Source: Methanomicrobia archaeon DTU008 (GTDB lineage Archaea; Thermoplasmatota; Thermoplasmata; Methanomassiliicoccales; Methanomassiliicoccaceae). Taken from it: 62,108 nucleotides of DNA. Location of the stretch: assembly GCA_001512965.1 (NCBI GenBank), contig LFRW01000022.1, forward strand, positions 1-62,108, written 5' to 3'. Position numbers and translations under genes: made by a program. The notes beneath the pieces were generated by a model. It was given only the letters and a program-made list of their open reading frames with translations, was not told where the DNA came from and did not search any database. Below are positions 35,279 to 42,982 of this stretch, one piece after another; position 1 is the first letter of the stretch, and every line of letters begins with the position of its first letter.

Positions 35279-36114
35279 CTCGATCGCTCCGGTCGGCCTT
35301 GATGCTTGCCGGCCTCGACATGTTCTTCCAGCGTGGCGAACTCGATCCCCAAGTCAAGAGCACCTTCCAGAACCGCCCTTACATCGTCCAGGTTCGCCCT
35401 CACCTCTCGCTCGCCCAGCCGCCTGGCGAAGGTCTCCACCACATGCCAGCTATGAGTTGCGATGACCATCAGGCCGTCATCATACTGGTCGAGAAGGTGG
35501 AGGTAGTCCTCAGGCCGCCGCTTGCCCTCGTGCATGGGCCATAGGTAGGAGTGGATCGGCTTTCCCCGGGCGTCGACCCCCCTGGCCAAGGGCGCCTCGG
35601 TCAGTCCGCAGGGGAGGGCGCGGAGCCCGATCTTTCCCCCCTCGATATCATCGGTGGCGCTTGAATCGTATAGATACCCGCGCTCGGCCAAAAGCTTATG
35701 GAGGGACCCGTCGGCGTGCTGATATGGGGCGCGGAACCCTCTGGGGATGCGTCCCGTGAGGGCCAGTATCCCCTCTGCCGCCCTGTCGAGGATGTCTCCC
35801 TTCCCCTCATAGGCATACCCCTCCCAGGTAAGGTCCTCATGGGAGAGGCCGTGCGATGCCACCTCATGACCTCGGAGCAGGTCCCGCAGGTCGAGGTCCA
35901 TGGCGATGTGTTGAGCGGTCTCGGCCTCCAAGAAGAAAGTGCCCTTGATGTCCAGATTGTCGAGCAGTTCCACCAGAAGGGCCAGTCCCCGAGCGGATGA
36001 TGAGAAGCGCGGAGAGGCGTCGCCGTCCCGGGGCGACGACCCGGCGGCCGTCCTCCCCGGCATTGGGACGTTCACGTCCCGGTCCACATCCACTGTGAAG
36101 GCCGCCCTGCGCAT
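35275..36114 (-). CDS. Polysaccharide deacetylase-family protein
   Basis: A 279-residue NodB-fold protein. The catalytic acid and metal residues are TVDVDRD at the N-terminus and HGLSH (HxxxH) near the middle, and GFRAPYQ gives the RxxxP motif. The family removes acetyl groups from amino sugars. No signal peptide is seen, so it acts in the cytosol or on lipid-linked sugars. The ATG at 36114 lies about 28 nt after a TATA-like GATATACAC. It is coupled to the DUF3786 gene and divergent from hdrA1. Confidence 0.8.
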   Translation of the reverse strand: MRRAAFTVDVDRDVNVPMPGRTAAGSSPRDGDASPRFSSSARGLALLVELLDNLDIKGTFFLEAETAQHIAMDLDLRDLLRGHEVASHGLSHEDLTWEGYAYEGKGDILDRAAEGILALTGRIPRGFRAPYQHADGSLHKLLAERGYLYDSSATDDIEGGKIGLRALPCGLTEAPLARGVDARGKPIHSYLWPMHEGKRRPEDYLHLLDQYDDGLMVIATHSWHVVETFARRLGEREVRANLDDVRAVLEGALDLGIEFATLEEHVEAGKHQGRPERSR

Positions 36115-36187
36115 GACCCGTGTACCGGGCAATAGTGTATATCATTATGTTCCCTTCGCATCGTCCCGACGCGGCGCGAGAAGCGTT

Positions 36188-36203
36188 AAATATTGCAATA
36201 TTT
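36188..36203 (+). promoter_or_regulatory. Palindrome over the TATA region of the hdrA-metF operon
   Basis: AAATATTGCAATATTT is a perfect 16-bp palindrome, 23-38 nt before the GTG at 36226, so it covers the expected TATA box. A protein bound here would block transcription. Its half, AATATTGC, recurs twice at the folD promoter. Confidence 0.55.
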
Positions 36204-36225
36204 TTGGAAGCCGGGAGGCCGGTCG

Positions 36226-37224
36226 GTGAAGAGCAGCGGCGATGGAGTTCTGATAATTGGTGGAGGGGCGGCAGGCTGTGCAGCCGCCGCGGAGCTGTCC
36301 CGCCACGGGATTCCATCCACGATCGTGGAGGCATCGGAGAGGCTGGGAGGTCTGGCAGGGTCCCATTGCTGCAAGAGCACCGATCGCTGCGAGCGCTGCG
36401 ACGCCTGCGCTCCCATAGATGTCCGAAGGGAGGTCCTGAACTCTGCGAACGTGACCGTGCTGACGTCGTCCAGGGTCTTCGCCGCTGAGGAGGATGGAGC
36501 GGGGCTGCTCGTTCGAATCTCGAGGCCGGAGGGCGTGGCCGAGATGCGATTCGATTCCGTCATCGTGGCGATCGGCGCCACTCCCTTCGACCCCGCCCTC
36601 GATTCCCGACTAGGACATGGTTCGGTGCCCGGAGTGCTATCCTCCCTGGAGGTGGATCGAGCGGTTCGCGAGGGCTCGTTCCATATCCCAGACGGGTCCA
36701 GCCTTGCGGTGGTATTGTGCGTCGGGTCTCGGGACGTCGTTCGCGGTGCGCCATACTGCTCCAAGGCCTGCTGCAAGTATGCGTACCACCTGACCAGACA
36801 CCTGCAGTCCGCGAACGACGGTCTGGCCGTCACGTTCTTCTACATGGACTGGCGGCCTCTGGACGGGGACCTGTCCGCGCTCTGCCGATGGGGCATGGCC
36901 GGAACGAGGACCGTCCGCTCCCGGCCCGCCGAGATCGTGGAGAGGGATGGCCGTCCTGTCGTGCGCTATGCCGACCCGATGGAATGCCTGCGAGAGGATG
37001 CGTTCGATATGGTGATGCTCGCGGTAGGCATGCTGCCGCCACGGGACAACGAGGAGCTGGCCGCGATCCTGGGGGTCCCCCTGGACGACCTTGGCTTCTT
37101 CCTTCCTGACAACGGCAGGGTGCTGGCGGCGGGGTGCTGCACCGGACCCAAGGACATCGATGAGAGCGTCAAGGAAGGCATCGCCGCCGCCGGCAGGGCG
37201 ATGGCGATCATGGAGGGGCCATGA
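36226..37224 (+). CDS. HdrA-like flavoprotein, first subunit
   Basis: A 332-residue protein matching the FAD-binding core of HdrA. It shows VLIIGGGAAGCAAAAELS (FAD site), a Cys group HCCKSTDRCERCDAC, the HdrA signature VGSRD-x-YCSKACCKYAYHLT, FFYMDWRPLDGDL, and AAGCCTGPKDIDESVKEG near the end. HdrA bifurcates electrons in methanogens and in some acetogens. The GTG at 36226 has GGGAGG 7 nt upstream. The N-terminal and C-terminal ferredoxin parts of a full HdrA (about 650 residues) are missing here and a second gene follows with a 4-nt overlap. Confidence 0.82.
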   Translation: MKSSGDGVLIIGGGAAGCAAAAELSRHGIPSTIVEASERLGGLAGSHCCKSTDRCERCDACAPIDVRREVLNSANVTVLTSSRVFAAEEDGAGLLVRISRPEGVAEMRFDSVIVAIGATPFDPALDSRLGHGSVPGVLSSLEVDRAVREGSFHIPDGSSLAVVLCVGSRDVVRGAPYCSKACCKYAYHLTRHLQSANDGLAVTFFYMDWRPLDGDLSALCRWGMAGTRTVRSRPAEIVERDGRPVVRYADPMECLREDAFDMVMLAVGMLPPRDNEELAAILGVPLDDLGFFLPDNGRVLAAGCCTGPKDIDESVKEGIAAAGRAMAIMEGP

Positions 37225-38213
37225 GGACCGTGGTGATCGCGGGGTGCGGAACCGAGGCGCGGACCGTGGCAGACGAGGTGGTCCGGCAGGGAGGGAGGGC
37301 AGTCCTGCTGTGCAAGGAGCCATCCGGCATCGCCGACCGGCCGAACGGCCGCATGGAGGTGAAGGCGTCGAGCCTGATCGCGGTCCGAGGAGCGCCAGGA
37401 AGGATGACCGCCGTGACTGAGGATGGAGATGTGGAGTGTTCCTCTGTGATCGTCGCGGACGAACCGGCGTCAGTGGCCCTCATGCCGTGGACGACGCCCC
37501 TTCGAAGCCTGCCAGAAGGCAGGGGGCCGAGAGGAACTGTCGTCTTGGACCTTCGCGGAGGGCCCGACCGCCGGGGGAGGGCCCATGCGCTGGAGGCAGC
37601 GATCGAAATGCTGGCCGATGGAACGAAGGTCGTCGTCCTGGTCGATGAAGTATTGGCGTATGGGCACGACGAGCTGCTGTATCGCCAGGCCCAGCAGGCC
37701 GGAGCGCTGTTCATACGCCCCCTAGCGGTCGAGCGGGAGGGGCAGCGCATGGATGTCATGGACAGCATCAGCGGCGCCATCATCTCCATCTTCCCCGACA
37801 TGGTCGTGTCCGAGACCGCTGTGAACCAACCCTGCACAGACCGGGGATCGGTCAGCATGGGGCCGCTGTCCACCTATCGCCGGGGCGTCCTGAGGCTGCG
37901 TGCGAACCTGCTCGAGGACGAGCTAAGGACGGAGGCCCGGGCCGCCGCTGCGATCGCCCTTCGTCCTCCTGCGGAGATGCCTCGTCCGGCAATGGTGGAT
38001 GAGGGGAAATGTTCAGCTTGCCTGACCTGCGTGCGTATCTGCCCGTTCCGCGCGGCCTACATGAACGCCGATGGGAAGGCCCGCATAGACGGCGACAGGT
38101 GCATGGCCTGCGGCAAGTGCGCAGCGGCCTGCGCCGGCAAGGCCATCGCATTGCCCGGTAGCACCGATACGGATCTTGACGCCCGCATCGTGGCTGCCAT
38201 GGAGGGAGAATGA
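37221..38213 (+). CDS. HdrA-like second subunit with ferredoxin domain
   Basis: A 330-residue protein with a degenerate N-terminal Rossmann region (VVIAGCGTEARTVADEVV), the HdrA-like middle (EVLAYGHDELLYRQAQQAGALFIRP), and a C-terminal ferredoxin pair: CSACLTCVRICP and CMACGKCAAACAG. It corresponds to the rest of HdrA, as if the FAD core were duplicated and split between two genes. It couples to hdrA1 (ATGA) and to the MvhD-like gene. It would pass electrons between the flavin subunit and ferredoxin. The exact path is inferred. Confidence 0.75.
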   Translation: MRTVVIAGCGTEARTVADEVVRQGGRAVLLCKEPSGIADRPNGRMEVKASSLIAVRGAPGRMTAVTEDGDVECSSVIVADEPASVALMPWTTPLRSLPEGRGPRGTVVLDLRGGPDRRGRAHALEAAIEMLADGTKVVVLVDEVLAYGHDELLYRQAQQAGALFIRPLAVEREGQRMDVMDSISGAIISIFPDMVVSETAVNQPCTDRGSVSMGPLSTYRRGVLRLRANLLEDELRTEARAAAAIALRPPAEMPRPAMVDEGKCSACLTCVRICPFRAAYMNADGKARIDGDRCMACGKCAAACAGKAIALPGSTDTDLDARIVAAMEGE

Positions 38214-38611
38214 ACAAGGTAGTGACACTGATATGCTCCGCTGCACTGGGTGCTCTGGAGCTTGCCAAGGAGAACGATATCGTCATCACAGACACGGCAG
38301 TGGTGGAGGTCCCCTGCTCTGGCCGAGTGGACGAGGCGACCATATTGAGAACGTTGAGGCAGGGCGCGCAGGCGGTCCTGGTGGTCGGGTGCCTCGCAAG
38401 CAATTGCCGCTTCAGCACCGGGAACTTCGAGGCCCACCGAAACGTCGACGAGGCAAAGCGGATCCTGGAGGAGATAGGCCTGTCGCCTTCCAGGGTAGAG
38501 ATGGTCGAAGTGTCCTCGGCCCAGTACATGAAGCTGGTCGAAGCGATGGAGATGATGGCGGACAGGGCCGGAGAGCTGGGGCCGATAAGACTGCTGGAAG
38601 GAGACCCATGA
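38210..38611 (+). CDS. MvhD/FlpD-like electron-transfer subunit
   Basis: A 133-residue protein of the MvhD/FlpD family, which carries a [2Fe-2S] cluster and links HdrA to an electron donor. The PCSGRVDEATIL and VGCLASNCRFSTGN motifs are present. The N-terminal CxxC of usual MvhD is reduced to one Cys (LICSAALGALELA). It lies between the HdrA-like genes and metV, with ATGA overlaps on both sides. The pattern equals the acetogen MetFV-HdrA-MvhD arrangement. Confidence 0.85.
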   Translation: MNKVVTLICSAALGALELAKENDIVITDTAVVEVPCSGRVDEATILRTLRQGAQAVLVVGCLASNCRFSTGNFEAHRNVDEAKRILEEIGLSPSRVEMVEVSSAQYMKLVEAMEMMADRAGELGPIRLLEGDP

Positions 38612-39294
38612 TAATCGCCGAGAGGAAGGGGCTCGATCGGATCATCGAGATGCTTGATGGTCGCCGTTCCATACTGGTGGCAGGATGCCGCTCATGCGTT
38701 TCCGTGTGCCAAGCGGGAGGGGAGAGAGAGGTCGTCGCGCTGGCCGAGGCGCTGCGATTGCATGCCGCCTCTAAGGGGATGGACCGGAGCATCGATACAG
38801 TCACGATAGAGAGGCAATGCGAGAAGGAATGGGTCATGGAGATCGCGCCGCTCATCGAGGGGAAGGACGCGATACTGTCGATGGCGTGCGGCGTCGGAGC
38901 CCAGATCATGCAGCAGGCCTTTACCGATGTCCAGGTGTTCCCTGGATTGAACACGGAAGGCATGGGGGCCCCCGAGGTGCAGGGAGTCTACGAGGAGAGA
39001 TGCGGCGGCTGTGGCGATTGCGTGCTCCACCTGACGGGCGGCATATGCCCTGTCGCCCGTTGCTCGAAATCCCTCCTCAACGGACCCTGCGGAGGCTCCC
39101 AGGATGGAAGATGCGAGATCGATCCGGAGAAGCCCTGCGCATGGGACATGATATATCGATCGCTTGTCCGCCTCGGACGGCCAGACCTGCTGGAGATCAA
39201 CATACCGCCCAAGGACTGGTCGCATTCGCATCATGGGGGGCCACGCCGCGTGGTCAGGAAGAGGGCCGTGCTGAGCGAGGAGGAAGTCGCATGA
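38608..39294 (+). CDS. metV: MetV-like zinc/iron-sulfur partner of MetF
   Basis: A 228-residue Cys-rich protein homologous to MetV of acetogens. It has ILVAGCRSCVSVCQAGG near the N-terminus, CGGCGDCVLHLTGGICPVARC, and the C-terminal signature LLNGPCGGSQDGRCEI then CAWDMIYRSLVRLGR. MetV binds MetF and iron-sulfur clusters, allowing electrons from other donors than NADH to reduce methylene-THF. The ATG at 38608 overlaps the mvhD stop, and metF follows with the same overlap. Confidence 0.88.
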   Translation: MIIAERKGLDRIIEMLDGRRSILVAGCRSCVSVCQAGGEREVVALAEALRLHAASKGMDRSIDTVTIERQCEKEWVMEIAPLIEGKDAILSMACGVGAQIMQQAFTDVQVFPGLNTEGMGAPEVQGVYEERCGGCGDCVLHLTGGICPVARCSKSLLNGPCGGSQDGRCEIDPEKPCAWDMIYRSLVRLGRPDLLEINIPPKDWSHSHHGGPRRVVRKRAVLSEEEVA

Positions 39295-40205
39295 CGGATT
39301 GCCGCAGCAATCTGCAGCGAGTTCTGGATTCTGGTAATTTCGCCGTGACTGCCGAGATAGGGCCCCCGAAATCGGCCAGCGGCGAAGCCGTCCAGCGTCG
39401 CGCCCGGTTGCTGAAAGGTCATGCCGATGCGTTCAACCTGACAGACAACCAGACCGCGACGGTCCGCCTCAGCAGCATGGCATCGGCCGTTCTGTGCATG
39501 CAAGAGGGCGTAGAACCGGTCTTGCAGATGACCTGCCGGGACCGAAACCGCATCGCCCTGCAATCCGATCTGCTCGGCGCCGCGTCGCTGGGCATACGCA
39601 ATATACTATGCCTGTCCGGAGACCATCCGAGGTTCGGCAACCAGAAAGGAGCGAAGGGCGTTTACGATCTGGACCCGGTGCAGGAACTTATGGTGTTCCG
39701 CATGATGAGGGACGAGGGCAAGGTATGGGGAGGGGACACCCTCGAGCAAGCGCCACAGGTGTTCCTGGGGGCGGTCGCCAATCCTTTCGCCGACCCTCTC
39801 GATCTTCGCGCCGTGCGTCTGGCGAAGAAGGTCGATGCTGGCGCTGAGTTCGTGCAGACCCAGGCGGTGTTCGACCTTGACCGGTTCGAGAGGTTCATGA
39901 AGCAGGTCAGGGAAAGGCATCTGGATGAAAGGGCGCACATCCTGGCAGGAGTCATACCATTGCGCTCCGCCGGAGCTGCGCGTTACATGAGGGACCGGGT
40001 TCCGGGCATGTCCGTACCCGATGAGGTCGTCGATCGTATGAGCAAGGCTGCGGATCAAAGGGATGAGGGCATCGAAATATGCCTGGAGACCATAGAACGT
40101 CTGCGGTCGATCGAGGGAGTGCATGGCATACATATCATGGCAATAGGATGGGAAGATATCGTGCCAGAGATAGTGGATAGATCCGGCCTGTCGCAACGCC
40201 CCTGA
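39291..40205 (+). CDS. metF: Methylene-THF reductase MetF
   Basis: A 304-residue TIM-barrel flavoprotein. Motifs are TAEIGPPK at the N-terminus, MTCRDRNRIALQSDLLGA, and LCLSGDHPRFG (FAD/substrate loop). The ATG at 39291 is fixed by the ATGA overlap with metV and by the protein's natural beginning; a longer frame upstream lies inside metV. It reduces methylene-THF to methyl-THF. It ends the hdrA1-hdrA2-mvhD-metV-metF operon. A weak GATGT/ACATC stem lies just after the stop. Confidence 0.9.
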   Translation: MTDCRSNLQRVLDSGNFAVTAEIGPPKSASGEAVQRRARLLKGHADAFNLTDNQTATVRLSSMASAVLCMQEGVEPVLQMTCRDRNRIALQSDLLGAASLGIRNILCLSGDHPRFGNQKGAKGVYDLDPVQELMVFRMMRDEGKVWGGDTLEQAPQVFLGAVANPFADPLDLRAVRLAKKVDAGAEFVQTQAVFDLDRFERFMKQVRERHLDERAHILAGVIPLRSAGAARYMRDRVPGMSVPDEVVDRMSKAADQRDEGIEICLETIERLRSIEGVHGIHIMAIGWEDIVPEIVDRSGLSQRP

Positions 40206-40302
40206 AGGGATGTCCCGAACATCAGAATAAAAAGTTGGCCATGAGGCCAGCTATGGATTGTGCTCCCCCTGGAGAGCGGCCCTACATCCAGTAGAACCGT
40301 CT

Positions 40303-40389
40303 TCAACCGTTGATCGGGAAGCCCCAGTTGATCGCGATGTAGGTGAACGCTATCACCGCGAACGCCTTCAGATAGGTAAAGCTGAACAT
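40303..40389 (-). CDS. 28-residue hydrophobic miniprotein, copy 1
   Basis: A tiny gene coding 28 residues, MFSFTYLKAFAVIAFTYIAI followed by NWGFPING. The middle is hydrophobic enough for one membrane helix, with a conserved W-G-F-P end. The ribosome site AAGGAGGTGA (40405-40396) is a perfect 10-base match to the anti-SD, 6 nt from the ATG. A near-identical copy lies 213 nt upstream. The promoter has ATAAATA and a TATC-N6-GATA palindrome. No family is recognised. Conservation of protein ends with silent third-base changes between copies shows that both are translated genes. Confidence 0.8.
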   Translation of the reverse strand: MFSFTYLKAFAVIAFTYIAINWGFPING

Positions 40390-40450
40390 TCCTTTTCACC
40401 TCCTTTTTCACTTTCCCCACCGGGGTTGCTCCTATCTTGGGAGATAATAG

Positions 40451-40474
40451 TATTTATGGTTATCTAATTAGATA
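40451..40474 (-). promoter_or_regulatory. TATA box plus TATC-N6-GATA palindrome, copy 1
   Basis: Minus strand: the perfect palindrome TATCTAATTAGATA (40461-40474) ends 3 nt before ATAAATA (40451-40457). The identical arrangement is found before the second miniprotein. The site is placed just upstream of TATA, where activators act. Confidence 0.6.
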
Positions 40475-40601
40475 CTTAGGATATACCTCTCCTGATTGAT
40501 GCCTTGACGATAAAAATACCAAGGACGCCGTCAGGGGAGAGGAACTACGAAGAGAAAATGTATAGAAAAAATCAAAAAAGGATTTCGATCCCTTTGGCGG
40601 C

Positions 40602-40691
40602 TCAGGTCACAAAGTTCGGGAATCCCCAGTTGATCGCGATGTATGTGATCGCGATCACTGCAAATACCTTCAGATAGGTAAAGCTGAACAT
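40602..40691 (-). CDS. 29-residue hydrophobic miniprotein, copy 2
   Basis: Codes 29 residues, MFSFTYLKVFAVIAITYIAI followed by NWGFPNFVT. It matches copy 1 at 23 of the first 25 positions and differs only in the last residues and at two hydrophobic positions. The AAGGAGGTGA ribosome site (40707-40698) is again perfect and 6 nt from the ATG. The encoded peptide would be a single membrane-spanning helix with a W-G-F-P end. It is upstream of copy 1 and has its own promoter, so the pair arose by tandem duplication including the promoter. Confidence 0.8.
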   Translation of the reverse strand: MFSFTYLKVFAVIAITYIAINWGFPNFVT

Positions 40692-40763
40692 TCCTTTTCA
40701 CCTCCTTTTCGTTTTTCCCACGATTTTTTCCTACCGGGAGTGATGATTCCTTGGAACGTCTGC

Positions 40764-40787
40764 TATTTATCCCTATCTCTAATGATA
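40764..40787 (-). promoter_or_regulatory. TATA box plus TATC-N6-GATA element, copy 2
   Basis: Minus strand: TATC and GATA (40774-40787, inner bases TCTAAT on the plus strand) lie 3 nt from ATAAATA (40764-40770). Spacing from palindrome to TATA equals copy 1, while the inner bases differ, as expected for a bound dyad. Confidence 0.55.
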
Positions 40788-40880
40788 ACTATATTTAATC
40801 AAACGCCGATTATCGCGCTTTCCCACATGATCGGCGGACTATGCATGGCCGTTATCATCTCAGGCGAGGCGGTGTTGGTT

Positions 40881-40890
40881 GAAAAAGAAG
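40881..40890 (-). terminator. T-rich run after the Cys-rich protein gene
   Basis: On the minus strand CTTCTTTTTC lies about 50 nt past the stop at 40937, the kind of pyrimidine run that ends archaeal transcription. The rest of the gap 40702-40936 contains only the promoter of miniprotein copy 2. Confidence 0.35.
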
Positions 40891-40936
40891 GGGAAAGGGT
40901 TTAGTGACGTTTCCGAGCCTTGGTGGCCGTGTCCGG

Positions 40937-42913
40937 TTAGCACGTCTCGAACTCTAGCAGCACCCCTCCGATGGCCAGCTTCCCCTCACCGAAGACGAAG
41001 GAGCTGTCGTCAAGGTACAGTTCCTGTCCCTCGAGGTAGATGAGGAATGCGTCGATGTGTACCACGACCTCCTCGCAGCCGAAGCAGAAGTACAGGTCGT
41101 CATGGTCGAAGGCGCTGTCAGCAGACTCGAGGGTCATCTCCCTGACCTCTCCCTGTGCGCACTTGGAGGTGTCGACATGGATGGCCAGATCGAAGTACTC
41201 GGCGTCGCAGAAGCAGTCGTTGGACCAGACCATTCCGCTGAAGTGCAGGTCGGTGTACACATCAATGGTGCTCCTCTCAGCCGTGTTGGTCACAACGACC
41301 GTCTGGCAGTAGGAGAACGCGGTCTCGACGTAGAGGGTGGAGCACTCACCGAACGGGAGCTCATCGCAGCTCTCCATCTCAGCGACGGTCTCGATCGTGA
41401 TCACGTCGGGATAGAGAGGCAGGAAGAGGGGGGCGTATGCATAGACGCCGTCGACTCCCGCATCGTCGTCATAGTTGCAGATCTCGACGTAGGCCTGGTT
41501 GCGGAACATGAAGTTGGCAAGGCCAGCGAGCTCTAGGTCGTCGATGGTGAAGGTCACCTCATACGGGTAGTAGAAGCACTCTCCAGGGAAGAGCATGGGC
41601 TTGCAGGAGGTGTCGACCTCGACGCAGGCGATGTCCACCCAGTTGTCACCATCGAAGGCAGCCATGGACACATCGGGTTCGATGCAGAGCATCTGTATGG
41701 TGTCGATGATCCTCAGCCCGTCAGTGGGGTAGCAACCGGTGTTGGTGACCTTGATGGCCCCAGCCACGGTCAGGGTGTGCACGTCGTCGGTGCACTCGAC
41801 CTCTATGATCCTGGGCTCGATGCTGTTCTCATCGATGGGTCCCTCGCCGATGTATACAAGCTCCTCAGGGTCTGCCTCGTATCTGATGTACTCGGTCCAG
41901 TAGGTCACAGCAGCGGTCTTGTCGACGCAGAGGGTGGTCTCATCATCGCCAGTGTAGACGATCAATGGGGCCTCAGCGAACAGGCACTGCATGGTGTCGA
42001 GCGGCATCAGAGTGACCTGGTTGGCGATGCAGAAGGTGCAGAGCCTTGGTGCCTCGCGGTTCTCCAGGAGGAACTTGACGCAGATGTCCCACTCATTGCA
42101 CTCGTTTCCACCGAGCACCCATGGGCCGACATCGGTCAGCGGTGTGGCGGCGAACCCAGCTGGAATGCTGAAGTAGTCTTCGATCTCAGCGCACTCGTCG
42201 ACGAATATGCAGTCCATCTTGCACGGCAGGTCAAACTCGGCGCACGCCTGGACTCCGCAAGCGGATCCGACGTTCCCCTCGAGGTTGGTGATGGTCACGT
42301 CAGCGACGTTGCGAAGCTCGCACTCGATCCACTCGCTGCCGAACAGGACCTCGTAGCAGTAGGTGTAGCACTCGCCGGCCTGCAGGACAGGCTTCGCGCT
42401 GACGTCCACGCAGACGGTAGCGATGTCAACGAAGCAGCAGCCGTTCCATGCCTGGACGGTGTCGGTGATGGCAAGGCCCTCAGTGGGGCTGGACCCAGTG
42501 TTGGTGACGGTGATGTAACCACGGACGCCGAACACCTCATCAACACAGACATACCTGTCGACATGTATGTTGTAGGACAGTTCGACACATTCACCGGGCT
42601 CGATCTGCATCTCACAGACGTCCTCTTCAAGGCACTTCTCGATCTCCCAGCTGTATACAGTTCTCTTCTCCCAGAATCCAGTAGCGGTCTTGGTGGCCGT
42701 TATCGTGGTTGCTGATGGTACAGGGTTGTTGGGTGTTTCATCTATAGGGTCCTCCCCCCCTGTCTGGGGGTCGTTCACCCCTGGAAGATTGTTCTTATCC
42801 CCCTCATCCGCACTCCCTGTGGAGAGCGGGCCCTGATCCAATGCCACCACGAAGGCGGTCATTACGATCGCTAGAGCTACCGCTAGGGCAGCTATCTTGC
42901 TTGCTTTCTTCAT
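40937..42913 (-). CDS. Secreted Cys-rich acidic repeat protein
   Basis: A 658-residue protein with a signal peptide (MKKASKIAALAVALAIVMTA, cleaved near residue 25), a Gly/Pro/Asp-rich linker, and then about 580 residues of beta-type sequence rich in Asp, Glu and Cys (37 Cys in all). Three modules recur, at about residues 136 (VTNTGSSPTEGLAITDTVQ), 388 (VTNTGCYPTDGLRIIDTIQ) and 541 (VTNTAERSTIDVYTDLHFS), like DUF11-type cell-surface domains. No C-terminal anchor is present. It is probably a disulfide-linked surface or S-layer-associated protein. GGGGGG lies before the ATG. Confidence 0.8.
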   Translation of the reverse strand: MKKASKIAALAVALAIVMTAFVVALDQGPLSTGSADEGDKNNLPGVNDPQTGGEDPIDETPNNPVPSATTITATKTATGFWEKRTVYSWEIEKCLEEDVCEMQIEPGECVELSYNIHVDRYVCVDEVFGVRGYITVTNTGSSPTEGLAITDTVQAWNGCCFVDIATVCVDVSAKPVLQAGECYTYCYEVLFGSEWIECELRNVADVTITNLEGNVGSACGVQACAEFDLPCKMDCIFVDECAEIEDYFSIPAGFAATPLTDVGPWVLGGNECNEWDICVKFLLENREAPRLCTFCIANQVTLMPLDTMQCLFAEAPLIVYTGDDETTLCVDKTAAVTYWTEYIRYEADPEELVYIGEGPIDENSIEPRIIEVECTDDVHTLTVAGAIKVTNTGCYPTDGLRIIDTIQMLCIEPDVSMAAFDGDNWVDIACVEVDTSCKPMLFPGECFYYPYEVTFTIDDLELAGLANFMFRNQAYVEICNYDDDAGVDGVYAYAPLFLPLYPDVITIETVAEMESCDELPFGECSTLYVETAFSYCQTVVVTNTAERSTIDVYTDLHFSGMVWSNDCFCDAEYFDLAIHVDTSKCAQGEVREMTLESADSAFDHDDLYFCFGCEEVVVHIDAFLIYLEGQELYLDDSSFVFGEGKLAIGGVLLEFETC

Positions 42914-42982
42914 TCAAACCCCCCTTGAAAGTGTTTGCGATGTTTGTTGGGAGCAATTATCTAAAAAAGGTTTCTATGAAAA

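Noticed and set aside
41777-42715. 312-codon frame antisense to the Cys-rich surface protein
   Set aside because: It mirrors a repetitive acidic gene with a signal peptide on the other strand and shows no promoter or ribosome site.
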